Assembly (NCBI GenBank): GCA_027943335.1
Contig: BSBK01002054.1
Coordinates: 260,501-324,500 of the forward strand
Length of the DNA: 64,000 bases
Source of the DNA: Chamaecyparis obtusa
Taxonomy: Eukaryota; Streptophyta; Pinopsida; Cupressales; Cupressaceae
Direction: 5' to 3'
How positions within the stretch are numbered: position 1 is the stretch's first letter; the number at the start of each line of letters is the position of its first letter. The notes beneath the pieces are model-generated. The model saw only the letters and a list, made by a program, of their open reading frames with translations, made no database searches and had not been told where the DNA came from. Positions 23,139 to 34,485 of the stretch are shown here, piece by piece. The translations under genes were made by a program, and so were the position numbers.

Positions 23139-24732
23139 TGGTGCAGGGCACCCAAGGCAACATCCTTGATGTTCCTTATGTTTTTTTTTGTTTTTTTTTT
23201 TGTAATAAGTTGGATGGATCCTAGAGATCATCTCTCTTTTGTTTGGATCCAATTTGTGTGGTCAAGGATCCCTAAGGCACACCTATAAGCCTTGGGATGC
23301 CTTAGTCCACTTGGATCATAGGTTTCTAAGTGATATGTGAGATAGGTAATTTAAGTGGTTTATATGTTTTAGACATGAGTTAAATGATTTTTAATCATTT
23401 AGAGCATATTTTGATATGTTCATAGGCTAAGGTCATTTTTTTAAGTCCTTAGGTGTGCAAGATTGCAAAACTTGCAAAATTTGCAAAAACGTTATAAAAC
23501 CTACTCGAGCAACTTTTCAAAAGTTCCTCGAGAAGTTCAAAATAAGTTGTCAATGATCACAATTGTTCATGGACCGGTTGTAACTCATTTTTTAACATAT
23601 TTAACCATGCTAAGACCTCTCCAAGGGGTTAGCAATTGTAATTCAATATTTGGATGCAATTTGAATGAAAAACCACCATTTTCCTGTGATATATTTTCCT
23701 GGTACGATCGTGTATGGAGAGTTATGAAATAATAAATGACATGTTTTTAAATCCTCATGAATCTATATTCTAATGTAGTTGGATTGGTCTCAATTGGGTT
23801 TGTGAGGCTAAAGTTACAAGCAAGTTTGTGGAAGCAGTCAGGGAAAAAGCCTAATTCAAGTATGTCATACAAATGGAGGCCTAACTTGCAATTTCACTAG
23901 TGGAATCCCTTAACCACTTAGGAAATGCAATTTAGGTATGTAATATAAATGATTCATAAATTCTTAGATAGGATCTGGCGATCTAAAGGGTTTACACCAA
24001 GCCCTAGGTTGAATATCTCAATTTATTCAGCCAGACAGTTGTATGAAAGGGTGTGCAGTCAATTGATTTGATTGATTTGATCATTTTGGAAGTGTATTTG
24101 AAGTTTTTGGATTTGATTGAAGGTTTATAGAGCCCTGCAATGGTTCTATGCACCCATCCTTAACCACTCATAGAGTAAACCAAGCCTAATATGGCCAATT
24201 AAGTCTGTGTACCTTGTGTGGGTTAAGTGCTTCAGGAGTAGATTAAGTTCTTGGGAATTTGGGGATCTTTGAAACATCCAAAAGGGTACTCAAATCTGTC
24301 CTTTTTTTGCCTAGGATCATTCGGGGTAGAATATTGCACACCGAAAACCAGTTGGGAAGACCTACTAGGATTTGTAGATGAAGTTGTGTCTGGAGCATTG
24401 TGGGTGTTGGGGGATAAATTTAGGATTTGATCCTCTCTTCATATAGATAAAATAAGGTTTTTCAACCCTTAATATGGATAGAGAACATCATTGGTGAAGT
24501 TTTCCATAATTTGCCCAAAATAGGGAAAATGCCCCTAAGTCTTCAAATTGGTGAAGTTGGTGAAAGACCTTAGGTTGTTGAGACAAGGTTGTAGAAAGGT
24601 CTAGACATCCCTACTTGGTTTATATACTCCATATCCCAAGGTTAGTGGGATTGGTCAATGTCAAAATCTAATTGGAGGAATTGTGTAGGAGGTAGATCAC
24701 TTCCTAGCCTTCTTGATGTGCTCTCTACATCA
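23139..24732 (+). repeat. Chromovirus B 3' LTR
   Basis: Full-length LTR of about 1.59 kb (or 1.57 kb if it starts at 23167), ending CTCTACATCA like the 5' LTR at 12690. It matches 17369-18606 in its first part and 12054-12690 in its last part. It is followed by copia-type sequence, which marks the outer edge of the chromovirus compound. Confidence 0.82.
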
Positions 24733-25051
24733 ATTATAGAGGCAATTCTTTATTTGATTGATATTTTTGGTAGCTAATACTCAAGGGGAGTAGCTAGTCT
24801 TGTAGTGTATTTTTTTTCAAATATGTTTCTTTATCATTGACTTAAAAGGGGGAGAGAAGTGATGTGAAAAAAAAGTATATATATAAGCAGTAGATTGCCC
24901 TCAATTGGAGAGATTTGTTAGAGAAACTCTGAAAGATAAATCCAACGATGTTGTTGATATTATTGGTAGTACTATTGATATTTCTTGGTTTATGTTTGAC
25001 ATTGATTGGTTTTTCACATCATATGTTTTCATCACTATCGAAAGGGGAGAT
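24733..25051 (+). mobile_element. Ty1/copia element P, end of internal region
   Basis: Contains ACTCAAGGGGAGTAGC and CTTAAAAGGGGGAGAG and ends with the purine tract GAAAGGGGAGA right before an LTR. This arrangement of repeated purine-rich blocks before the 3' LTR is typical of SIRE/Tork-like copia elements. The chromovirus seems to have inserted here; the rest of the internal region would be upstream of the compound. Confidence 0.6.
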
Positions 25052-26440
25052 TGTTGGGATATTGTGTAAATATGTGAGAGATGTGTTGTCATTGATGTCA
25101 ACATATTTCTTTGTTGTGATAGTATTGCAAAGATGTTGTGGTAATGTTCAATGGAATTATTGGGTTGGTACGACTATTGTATTGAATATCTGATGATGGG
25201 AAGCTATAGACGTGTTGAGGTGTGTCTAAACTTGATCTATGTCAAGTTACAGATGTTCGCAGTGAGAGTTGAGCTAGTTATGGTTGATTTATTAGAGACT
25301 AGTATTTTGAGTGTTCAAGAAGAGGCAATGTTTCAGTTTTTGGATTGGTGTAGATTAGTTATACAACATTTATGTTTGCTAACCTAGTGTATTTGGGACA
25401 TGTATTTGTGTCCTCATCTCGAGTGGATTGTGATTTGGTTGTTGGCAAGCTATTTTTCTTTAGTGATAGAGATAATTGTTTGGTGCTTGTGATGAACAGT
25501 ACAGAGCTATTAATGAATTTGGTGAAAGAGATAATTTGGGTGTTGTTGTGGTATTTCATGGTGCTTTTTGATATTCTTAGATTGTGTCATATTCATTTTT
25601 TTGGATCTCTTCATTGATGTGATCAGATTGGATGATTTTCTTATGGCGTGTCAATCTTCTTCATCATTCTTGGTCGAACTCCTAGTGTAATGTGTTGCAA
25701 ACTTCAAGGAGATATTTTTGGAGTTGGAGCATCCTCAAGGATGTTCATTTGGATCCTTACTATGTCTTAGTTGACATGCTTTGGATCGATTGTGTGTTTG
25801 TGTTATATTTTTTTAAATATTTGTAGTTGAGGTGTTTAGGTTGAGTCGACCTTGTTTATCTTTACAAGGTTGATGTAATGTATAAAAAGATGTAATCATT
25901 TGTAAGTACAAAGAAGAGTAAGTGTGTGAACATGATCTATTATTGACTATGTGAAGAGGTATGAGTGGAATCTGCAGTTAAGGCAAATATTTTTGGTACT
26001 TTACTAGAGTTGTATTGGTATATTGGAGATATTATTATTCAATTCATAATTCATTGGATTGTTGTCCATTCAGGGTTGTAGACCTCATTGTAAATATTAG
26101 GATTTTTGCCTTCATTTGTATTTGAGCACTGGTCTCTAGGAAGTGTGTCTGAATGCATGTGCATTTCTCTTTGTCATACTCCTAATAGGGTATAGTGTTT
26201 CTAACAGAGTACATCATCTAGTGAGTTTGATCCCCACTATGGTTTTTCCCCTAACATGGTTTCCACACACAAAAAAATTGGTTTTATGTGTTCATGTGTT
26301 GTGTGAATCAATGTTTTCATGCTTTACATTAAAATCTAAGATTAAGAGTTTAAGTTTGCATAAATTTTTGGTTATAAGGACACAACTTATTCAAACCCCC
26401 CCCCCCCCCCCCCCCTCCCTCTGAGTGTTTCTTCCTTGAT
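25052..26440 (+). repeat. Ty1/copia element P, 3' LTR
   Basis: Starts TGTTGGGATATTGTG after the purine tract. A TATA box TATAAAAAGA is at 25881-25890. The U5 part has the copia-type sequence ATGGTTTTTCCCCTAACATGG, then a 20-base C run at 26396-26415 and CTCTGAGTGTTT. No PBS follows. The exact 3' end is not resolved. Confidence 0.65.
25881..25890 (+). promoter_or_regulatory. TATA box in copia P LTR
   Basis: TATAAAAAGA about 830 bases into the LTR, followed by the presumed R region. Confidence 0.5.
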
Positions 26441-26448
26441 TCTAATAG

Positions 26449-27604
26449 TGTTTAGGTCCCAAACTCATTATTTGACAAAGATTTGATGTTTTGTTTGGAT
26501 GAAAGTAAGTTTGACTTTTAAGAAAGGTTAGACTAGCTTTAAGAACGACTTGCTTTGCTCTGCAATAGGATTTTAGGGTATGTGGTTTGGTGAATATTGT
26601 CAAATAGTTTGTGTGGTGTTTCAATTCATGTATCTTTTGATGGTTTACTTTGCAAGTGAATATTTTTTGTCACATGTACTATTTTTTTGTTTGTGTTTTC
26701 TTTCGACCAACTTGGATATTTGAGGTGACTTGATTTGATTAGTATTGGTCTAAGAAAATTAAAATGGTTTTACCATCATGTTTTATTTTTTGGATTGTAC
26801 TATACACTTCTCAGAGTGTTTCTAGGCCTAATGATAACCTATTTTTAATGTCTTCTTACATGTTACCTTTGGGACCAGCTTTGGAGGAAGTTGTGATGTG
26901 TATAGATGGATTATATTATTTTAAGAACTATTATAAGGGTTTGGGTCCCTTTATCTTTTGGGTTGGATTCCAATGATTATTTTTACTCAAGGTGGCCAAC
27001 TTTTTATTATTAATTCTAGTATTTTTATGGTTGACCTTGTTGATGTTTCCAGTGGACAAATCTCTATATATTATGGCAAAAAAATGATATGATCTTGAGT
27101 GTATGTGAGGTAATTCTGAAGATTTTATAAATCAAGTGTGAAGGAAAAATTGTATAGAAAAGGTAGAACTAATGTTCATATTGTTGAATTAGAAAAAAAA
27201 AAAGATCATTATAGAAATTCAGAAAAATTGTTTCATTGTGATTTCTTAGAAGCAATGAGTCTCTTTTGCAAACTTGTGAAGATCTATATTTTCCTTAAAG
27301 ATTAGTGAGATCCTTGGTAGTTCTCTAACATTGTAGAAACAATGAGTTCCTTGGCTTTTGGCCTAAAAATTTGGAATCTGATATTTGCATATAGCAAGCA
27401 TATTTCTCATCATAGTTTTTTCCATCTTGGATTTTCCACATAAATTATGTGTTCATATGTGTGTGGTATCATTGCTTTATTTTTTATGTTTAATTGGATT
27501 AAATAAATAGTCCTAAGATTTGTGACAAAATTGTTAAGTTTATATTTATGTTGATTCAACCCCACCCCCCCCCCCCCTCTCTCAACACCTAGTAGTGTTC
27601 AACA
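26449..27604 (+). repeat. Ty1/copia element Q, 5' LTR
   Basis: The end at GTTCAACA (27604) is set by the following PBS. The start at TGTTTAGG is inferred from the TGTT/AACA inverted repeat and from where the P LTR stops matching expectation. It contains TTTCCACATAAATTATGTG and a 13-C run at 27565-27577, as in other copia LTRs here. Confidence 0.55.
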
Positions 27605-27606
27605 AT

Positions 27607-27617
27607 TGGTGTCAAAG
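27607..27617 (+). promoter_or_regulatory. Copia Q primer binding site
   Basis: TGGTGTCAAAG two bases after the LTR end; a one-base variant of the initiator tRNA-Met complement TGGTATCAAAG used at 62223. Confidence 0.65.
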
Positions 27618-27660
27618 AAAGTTTCCTCTAGAGAAGCTTAACCACTTGAGGTAGATCCAA

Positions 27661-28620
27661 AATGGTTGGTGAATAAAGTATTGAAGTACCTAAGTTTAAT
27701 GAAACAAAATATACCTTTTGGAATGAGAGAATGAAGTCTCATTTGATCTCTATGTTATATGGTGTTATTATTACTATCAAAAAACACTATGTTCCTTTAG
27801 AACCAGGTCCAGTTACTACTCAAGAAGAGATCAAAAACATGAGAACTATGAAAAGGAAAGAAATACAATTATGTTTGCTTGATTTAGAATTTCTAAAAGC
27901 CATGGGTTGAAAATCTACATTTGATGTTTGGGAGAGGCTTGCTAGTATTAATGGGGGAGAAAAAAATATCAAGCTAGAAAATCAGAAGTACATGTTTGAA
28001 ACTTTGAATATGTCATAAGATGAGAACTGTGAAGGTTATCTACATAGGGTAAATGAAGTTTTCAACTCCCTTGGAGGCTCTAGTGGAATTCTTGAAAAAA
28101 ATGAGGTGGTGCTAAAAGTGATGAGGACAATGACTAAGACCTACAAAACTCTACTAATCACTATACAAAAGAGCTGAGATATGGAAAAGTACACTTTGGA
28201 GGAGGTATATGGTGCATCATTTGAGCTATCGGAACTTAATGAGAACCAACATGAGAAAAAAGATAATGATTTCAAAGCTACTCAAAACACTAAAGATGAT
28301 TTTGATTCAGATGAAGAGGCTAAATTTGTTACAAAACTAAAGAAATGATCCAGGGAATATAAAGGTAAGTCACCCTTTAAATATTTCAATTATGGTTCAA
28401 AGTAGGACAATGTTGCTAAATGTCCTTTTAGAGAAGATAGGAAGAAACTTGACATTGATGAAAATAAAGTAATCCATAGAAGATATAGCAAGAATGGTAG
28501 ATTAAATAATAGAGATAAGGAAAATTTATTGCATAATGAAATAACATTCATCAAAGGATGAGGAAGGAAATGACTCAAATGATAAGGTGTTATTATTGGC
28601 TATTAAGGATGAGGACAATG
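27661..28620 (+). pseudogene. gag: Copia Q gag (UBN2 type)
   Basis: From the ATG at 27661: MVGE, stop, then FNETKYTFWNERMKSHL, NGGEKNIKLENQKYMFETLNMS, and YLHRVNEVFNSLGG, the UBN2/copia Gag pattern. The zinc knuckle is degenerate: FKYFNYGSK, stop, DNVAKCPF, so one cysteine and the histidine context are lost. At least five in-frame TAA/TGA/TAG codons. The + orientation agrees with the LTR and PBS just upstream. Confidence 0.75.
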
Positions 28621-29025
28621 ACAGGTCTGAAGGATAGAATACTGCCCTACATGAGATATAATAATCCAAATCCTAGATCATTGATTTCAATTGTTCAAAC
28701 CATATGATTGGTGAAAGAAAGTCGTTTGTACATCTTCAAAACAATGATGGAGGATCAATTCATTTGCTAACAGGGTTTTTCATCTGTATGTGGTAAAGGA
28801 ACCAATTCGATTAGTGATGAGAAAAAAACTACTAATGTCTACTATGTGAAAGGATCAAGGCAAAGTATTTTGACTATTAGTCAAATGTGTAATAATGGTT
28901 TTCAAGTCAATTTCATTGGAGAAAAATGTGAAATCGAGAATGGGTTAGGAAATCTTGTTGTAGAAGGAATAAGGAATGGCTATGTTTACTATTTGTTGAT
29001 CCCTAAGAGGCTCACACCTAAATAA
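28621..29025 (+). pseudogene. Copia Q protease and GAG-pre-integrase remnant
   Basis: IIDFNCSNHMIGERKSF at about 28680 corresponds to the copia protease motif with DSG replaced by DFN, so it is inactive. VYYVKGSRQSILTISQMCNNGFQVNF at 28830-28920 corresponds to the pre-integrase block that precedes the integrase zinc finger. Similarity stops near LIPKRLTPK (29020); integrase and RT are absent, so the element is truncated here. Confidence 0.75.
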
Positions 29026-30805
29026 GGGCAGTTGGTAGCTTTCATAGGACTGGGACTAAGTGTGTCCTATGAAACAACCTTTGAGATTTTAAAAGGCATC
29101 TCTTCATTCTTTGATGGGAAAGGAAAGGCGAAGAAAACCATTCACAAATAAGATAAGGGGGGTGATTCGATAATGTAAACCTTTTACAACTATTTGAGAC
29201 CTCTTTAGATAGCTTTCATAGCACCCTTAACTCTTTTGGTTCAAAAATTTATTGTCTTTCTAAGAACAAATACAATGCACAATAGACCCTTTATTTTTAG
29301 AAAGAGAATAGAACACATGAAGTAACTAAGACATAAAGTGTAAGGTTCATATCCTTACCATGTGAAGTATCTATACAATCCAAATAAAGGCACATATTTC
29401 CCTGGGGGATTTATGACTTTCCAAAAATAAAAACATAATATAGGAAAACTATTTCTTGAGAGGAACCCAAACAAGAGACGTGATAATGTGTTTATCTTAT
29501 TTAGACTCTTACAAGCATCTATCGGAATCTTATATACCCTATTAGTTTATCTACTTGAGAAGTATATTATAATTGGTACAATCCATCCTCTATTTTTGAG
29601 AAAAGGTAACATGGTCCATTATTTCTCAGGATAAATGGAAGAAAAAGATACTGATATAAAAAAATTGGACTAGACATCATGAAAATTAGCATAAAATAGT
29701 TTGACAAAGAAAACAAGAAAGGAAAAGAGGGCACAATCTCAAGATTTAATTAAGAGAAAACATATTAAGGTTGAAAATCAACGGCATATTACAAATGCTA
29801 TAGAATACATCTCTATATTGATAAACAATGGCTCCTTTTCCAAAAATAAAACTCAACTACTACAAAACTATATTTCAAGTCCTCCAATTTACATTTCACG
29901 TTGGAATTTTTTTGATTCAATCCCTTATTTTTTCAGCGTTGGCATCTTGACAATTTTAATTATCACAACAATTACAACCATCCTCATGTTGAGGTTTTTC
30001 ATTATTAATTTTTCATGTAGGTGGCATGGGTGACAACTATGCTTTTTATAACTAAATCCTTTTCATTAGAGGATAACCTACTAATTTCATCATATAGCAA
30101 GCAATCCTCTTTCTCAACGTATCAAAAGTCATTGGTTAAAATTGGTCCCATGACGACCTTTGAGAAGATCTTAATCTGTGTCATGTGACGCTTGTTTGCA
30201 CAAAACCTGAGGGTGTGCACTGGCATGCATCATGAGGGTAGGTGTCCTTTGAATTTATTTAATGTTGAAGCCTTTGGGTTCCACTGTGCCACATGGCACA
30301 AGCATGTGTCATGTAGAAACTTTGAGCTAGACAACCCAAAAACACACGTGAAATCATATGAATGTTTCTAAGAGGAAAGAGGAAGGTCTTCATTGGTGAA
30401 AACTTAGAGTTGGCATAATCAACCATTGTAGATAACATTAACAGTTTTGGAAACTCAAGGGGGATATCGACCTGCAGAGAATCAAACCTTTAGATCTCTA
30501 ATTTTGTTGACTAATAGCTTATTCATTGGGTTTCTTTTGATTTCATTAGCTCTCATCTAATATCTTAGGTCAGATCTCAACAATGAGCTTGACGAAAAGG
30601 GAATAGGTTTCAATTATTGTGTGTAACATCCTTTCACCCAATGCTCTCTTGCAATCACAATTTTTAACATTCAAGGGCAAGTGCAAGAAGTTGGGTCGCA
30701 ATTCAGCACAAGTCTTGTGGACATGAAAAATGTCGCTAGAAATGGGCACATGGTTTGAAAAAAAAAGGCACCCATTTTAGGTTTGGACGCCTGAACCAAA
30801 AATTC

Positions 30806-30848
30806 AAAAAATGGGTACCTATTTTTTTTAAATAGGCACCCATTTTTT
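30806..30848. repeat. Inverted repeat, 19-bp arms
   Basis: Left arm 30806-30824 (AAAAAATGGGTACCTATTT) and right arm 30830-30848 (AAATAGGCACCCATTTTTT) pair with one mismatch around a five-T loop. Further degenerate copies of TAGGYAYCCATTTT follow at about 30851-30868 and a related pair ACGGGTACGCGTTTT / AAACGTGTATGCATTT at 30935-30967. Confidence 0.8.
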
Positions 30849-31448
30849 AAAATAGGTATCCATTTTGAAATTTTATTTATTTAGATTTTGCCTAGAAACT
30901 CATTTTTACACACCGATTTATTATATTTAAGAAACGGGTACGCGTTTTTAAACGTGTATGCATTTTTTAAAATTTAAATTTACAAGCCACCCTTTGCATT
31001 GGATTTTGGGTTGGAATAGGCTTGGTGGGACCAAGCCTATGCTTTGGGCCTGCAAAATAATGGCCAAGGAACTGGAATCCCATATTTCTACCTTGCCATA
31101 ATTTTTTGAAGGCCTTCCTGATTGAATTTTTTTATGAAACAAAAACCCATTAGACTTCTTACTTTACAGATTTCAAAAATGTAAATTTTGTAGTGATATG
31201 ATTAATTTTACTATTTTTGCATTATTTATTAATCAACAGTGGTACCTAAACTTAAAATAGTGAGGTTCACTAAAATTTTAATAACTTTTTTATTTTTACA
31301 TTTTTTGGAAAATAAATTATATGACATCAATCTATATAGAATTTATTTTAAGATTTTAAAAAAATTAAAATTAAAATTGTTTTCATCAATTTATGGTGAT
31401 TGTACACCAGAGGTTTTGAAAATATACTTTAAAGTTAATTAAAAATTA

Positions 31449-31473
31449 ATAATATATATATATATATATATAT
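31449..31473. repeat. AT microsatellite
   Basis: Uninterrupted (AT)n run of about 25 bases followed by a T-run. Confidence 0.8.
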
Positions 31474-33935
31474 TCAATTTTTTTTTAAAAAGAGAGAAAA
31501 TATGCTCATCAATCCTTGGTGTCTTAGGTATCATTCCCAAGAAGGATTCAAAAAAATTCCTTTACTTGGTTCAAAATATGGTAGTCGTACATGTGTGTGG
31601 TATGGTCCTGAAATGGGTATTTTTAAAAGGTATTTTTTAAACATGCCTACTAAAAAGCAATTTATACCATATGGGTATTGAAATAAATTACATATTTGAA
31701 AAGTAGACTCTGAGCACTACATTTTCTATAACTGAAGTTTTTTGAGATTCAATTTATAAGTGCCTCAAATTTTGACATCAATTGACAGAATTTTTGAAAA
31801 ATAGGGAAAACACTTCCACTTTTTGCCCAAAAGTGGGACTCAACTTGTTCCAGCCACCCATGAGTAACCTTAAAAAGATAAATAATCATCCCTCACCATA
31901 ATTGCTACAAAGACAACTTTTTATGACGGGACCTCAAGTAGCATGAAGAGTTATGGGAGGCCATGTAGTTCTTTGAGGTCTAGGTAGGGCTCTAGTGGCT
32001 CAAAGGATCAACTTTCTCCCTACTTTGAAGTCTTCTAAAAGCCTTTAGTCCAAAACATTTATATCTCTAATATAGAAGTTACATGGTGAGTAACTTCAAG
32101 TATGATATTGTACCTTGCACCATACTAAGCAATGATCAAAAGGTCTTAACTAGATTTTACAATCTTCTAGGGGAGCCCTCTAAATACCAAGAGGGTATGT
32201 GAGACATTAGCCCATATACAAGCATAAACCAAAAACCAAACAAAATCTCATATTAACACATGCATGCTAAATAAGCATTGATAATATATGGTTGAGGTCA
32301 TCTACTAGAGTAATAAAATCCCCAAGCAAGCCTCCTAAAGGGAAAGATTAGTATTAGGTGTTTTTAATCACCCAAGATCAAACAAAGACCAAGGGGAAAG
32401 CATATACACAAACTAGTATGCCTTAGGTTCTATTCTAAAATTAAGATCACATTAAACACAAAGGGAGGGAATACACAAACACAACTCTAGAAACACAACA
32501 AACAAGTTAATTTGCACTATGTTAATTTAGTGCAAGTAAAGTGGTGAGAAAATCAAATCTTTGACAACTGATTCTACACAAAATGCATTAGTGGTTTTTT
32601 CTTTATGATCTAGGATAGATGTAAGATAATATAACTAGTTAGTACCAAATACTTAGCTAATACCCTAGGAAAGAACAAAAATTACAAAAGTGCTAAAATA
32701 CAAAGTATGAACATTAAATAACGCAAACACTAAAAGACAACACGAATTCTAAAATGAGCACCATAAGCACTGATACACAAGGAACAAATGCTAAACAAAA
32801 AAGACAGTAGAAGAAAACGGTTATACTTGCCACTCAAAGGCCCAATCTATAGAGTGGAGGCCTCGGTCAGCATAGGCACTATATGGAGTTCCTGCAAAGA
32901 AAAGATTAGTTCTTCACAAAAATAGAAAATTAACATGCACCTAAAAATATATTAAAGTTAAGTTGGTTGAAACCAAGAAAAAAAAGTAAGGAACTCAGTA
33001 AATCACCATAGAAAAAGAAACCAAAAAAATAAAATGAAAGATAAAAATTAGGTCAATCCAAGCAATAATTCATGGGATGTGGGTGTTATAACATGCAATT
33101 GCAAAACTATGAGTTAAGCACTAATGTTGACTTCAAAAGCATCAATATGCAAGCATTATATAGCAACCTATGATGTGGAATCAAAGAAAAACATAAAAAA
33201 AAATGTTAGTTAAAGACTCGTGGGTCTCACTAGGTGTGCCAAATTGAAGGTTTTAAAATAGTAAAATTGAAAAATTAAAAAGGCAAACATAAATTTACCT
33301 CCATCCTTTACCTTTTTCAACTACAAGATAGAGCTCAATTCACTACACCCATCTCTAATTGATTCTCTTTTATCACTAATATGTAGGTTTCTCACACAAT
33401 AGAAAAACCCTAGCAAAATTACAAAATGAAGATGGTTTTGATGACATAGTTTAGCATGAAAGAATTGTATGAAATGAAAAGAGAATGCTCCAATTTACAA
33501 AATTTGGAAAGCAAGAATAAGGAACAAAAATGCTTCGAATAATAGAGAGTCGAGATTGAATGAGATCATGGAGGTTTAGCACTTTGACAAGTTCCACAAG
33601 GTGTAAGAATGTGAAAACAACACTTGACATTGGGAAGAGGACAAAGTATGATCAAATTGAGAAGATGAAGATGACAAGTGGATACATAAGTGGCAATATG
33701 TGAGATGTAAAGAGTCAAAGAATGACTTAGAAGATGATAGTGACATGTGCATGCAAGTATTCAAAAAAGCTTGGAGGACACATGTCACATTACTACATAA
33801 TTGGAGATTTGGGAGAACTTGAAATTGGAGAAAATGTTAATGTGGGATTAGGCTAGAAGGGTTAATTAACTAATTGGATTTAGAAGGATATAGGAGAAAG
33901 GGCTAAAAGTAGATTAAATAAATTAACCTTCAAAA

Positions 33936-33968
33936 GAAGAAAACAAATAAAATAAAATAAAATAAAAT
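33936..33968. repeat. AAATA microsatellite
   Basis: Repeats of AAATA/AATAA words in tandem ending before TTGTTCATG. Confidence 0.7.
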
Positions 33969-34250
33969 TGTTCATGAGAATAGATAATTAATTAAATAGT
34001 GAATTTTTAATTAATTACAAAGATTTGGAGTACGTTTAGACAACAATAAATAATTTAGTATTGAGTTTAATTAATTGCATAAAGGAGTCAAATTCAAAGA
34101 GTAAAGTGATAGTCATTATGTTATGTGACACTAATTATTAAAGTGGCAGTGATAACAAATATTATAGAATTCCTCAAGATAAATCCAAAGACAAACACTA
34201 ATGATTATACTTATTGTTCTTGGACAAAAAATGTAACAATAATGAATACA

Positions 34251-34469
34251 GGGGGGCGACCCTTTGGTGAAATGGTGGGGCTTCTTGCCTGTAGTGCCTA
34301 CAACCAAGGTTCAAACCTCGCAGGGTTACTCTCTACTGTGTCAAAAAATTGAGAGGCCCCCAAGATCTTGTATCTTGATTTACCCGCAGGATGTGGAGTG
34401 GGGCATTTGCATTCCGCCTAGGGAGTACATCCCTAGCTTAAATTTTCTTTTGTTTAAAAATTTAAAAAA
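34251..34469 (+). mobile_element. tRNA-derived SINE with target-site duplication
   Basis: 219 bases starting GGGGGGCGACC. The head has a pol III A box (TGGTGAAATGG, about 34265-34275) and a B box (GGTTCAAACC, about 34309-34318) at tRNA-like spacing, followed by a non-tRNA body and an AT-rich tail. It is flanked by AACAATAATGAATACA (34235-34250) and AACAACAATGAGTACA (34470-34485), a 16-base direct repeat with two mismatches, the mark of LINE-driven retroposition. No LINE is recognisable in the window. The overlapping open frames are not genes. Confidence 0.88.
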
Positions 34470-34485
34470 AACAACAATGAGTACA

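Larger units (their letters stand above)
29026..34234. other. Intergenic, no recognisable gene
   Basis: AT-rich. The open frame at 29701-30033 has no recognisable family. Small structures inside are listed separately: a hairpin cluster near 30806 and microsatellites at 31449 and 33936. The stretches 29150-30780 and 31500-33930 show no RT, transposase, LTR or RNA-gene signature that I can read. Confidence 0.5.

Noticed and set aside
29701..30033. 110-codon frame with an apparent membrane segment
   Set aside because: Lys/Ile-rich composition follows AT-rich DNA; no family, no promoter or splice context.
34251..34330. Functional tRNA gene
   Set aside because: A and B boxes are present but no cloverleaf with paired acceptor ends could be drawn, and the unit has a SINE body and target-site duplication.
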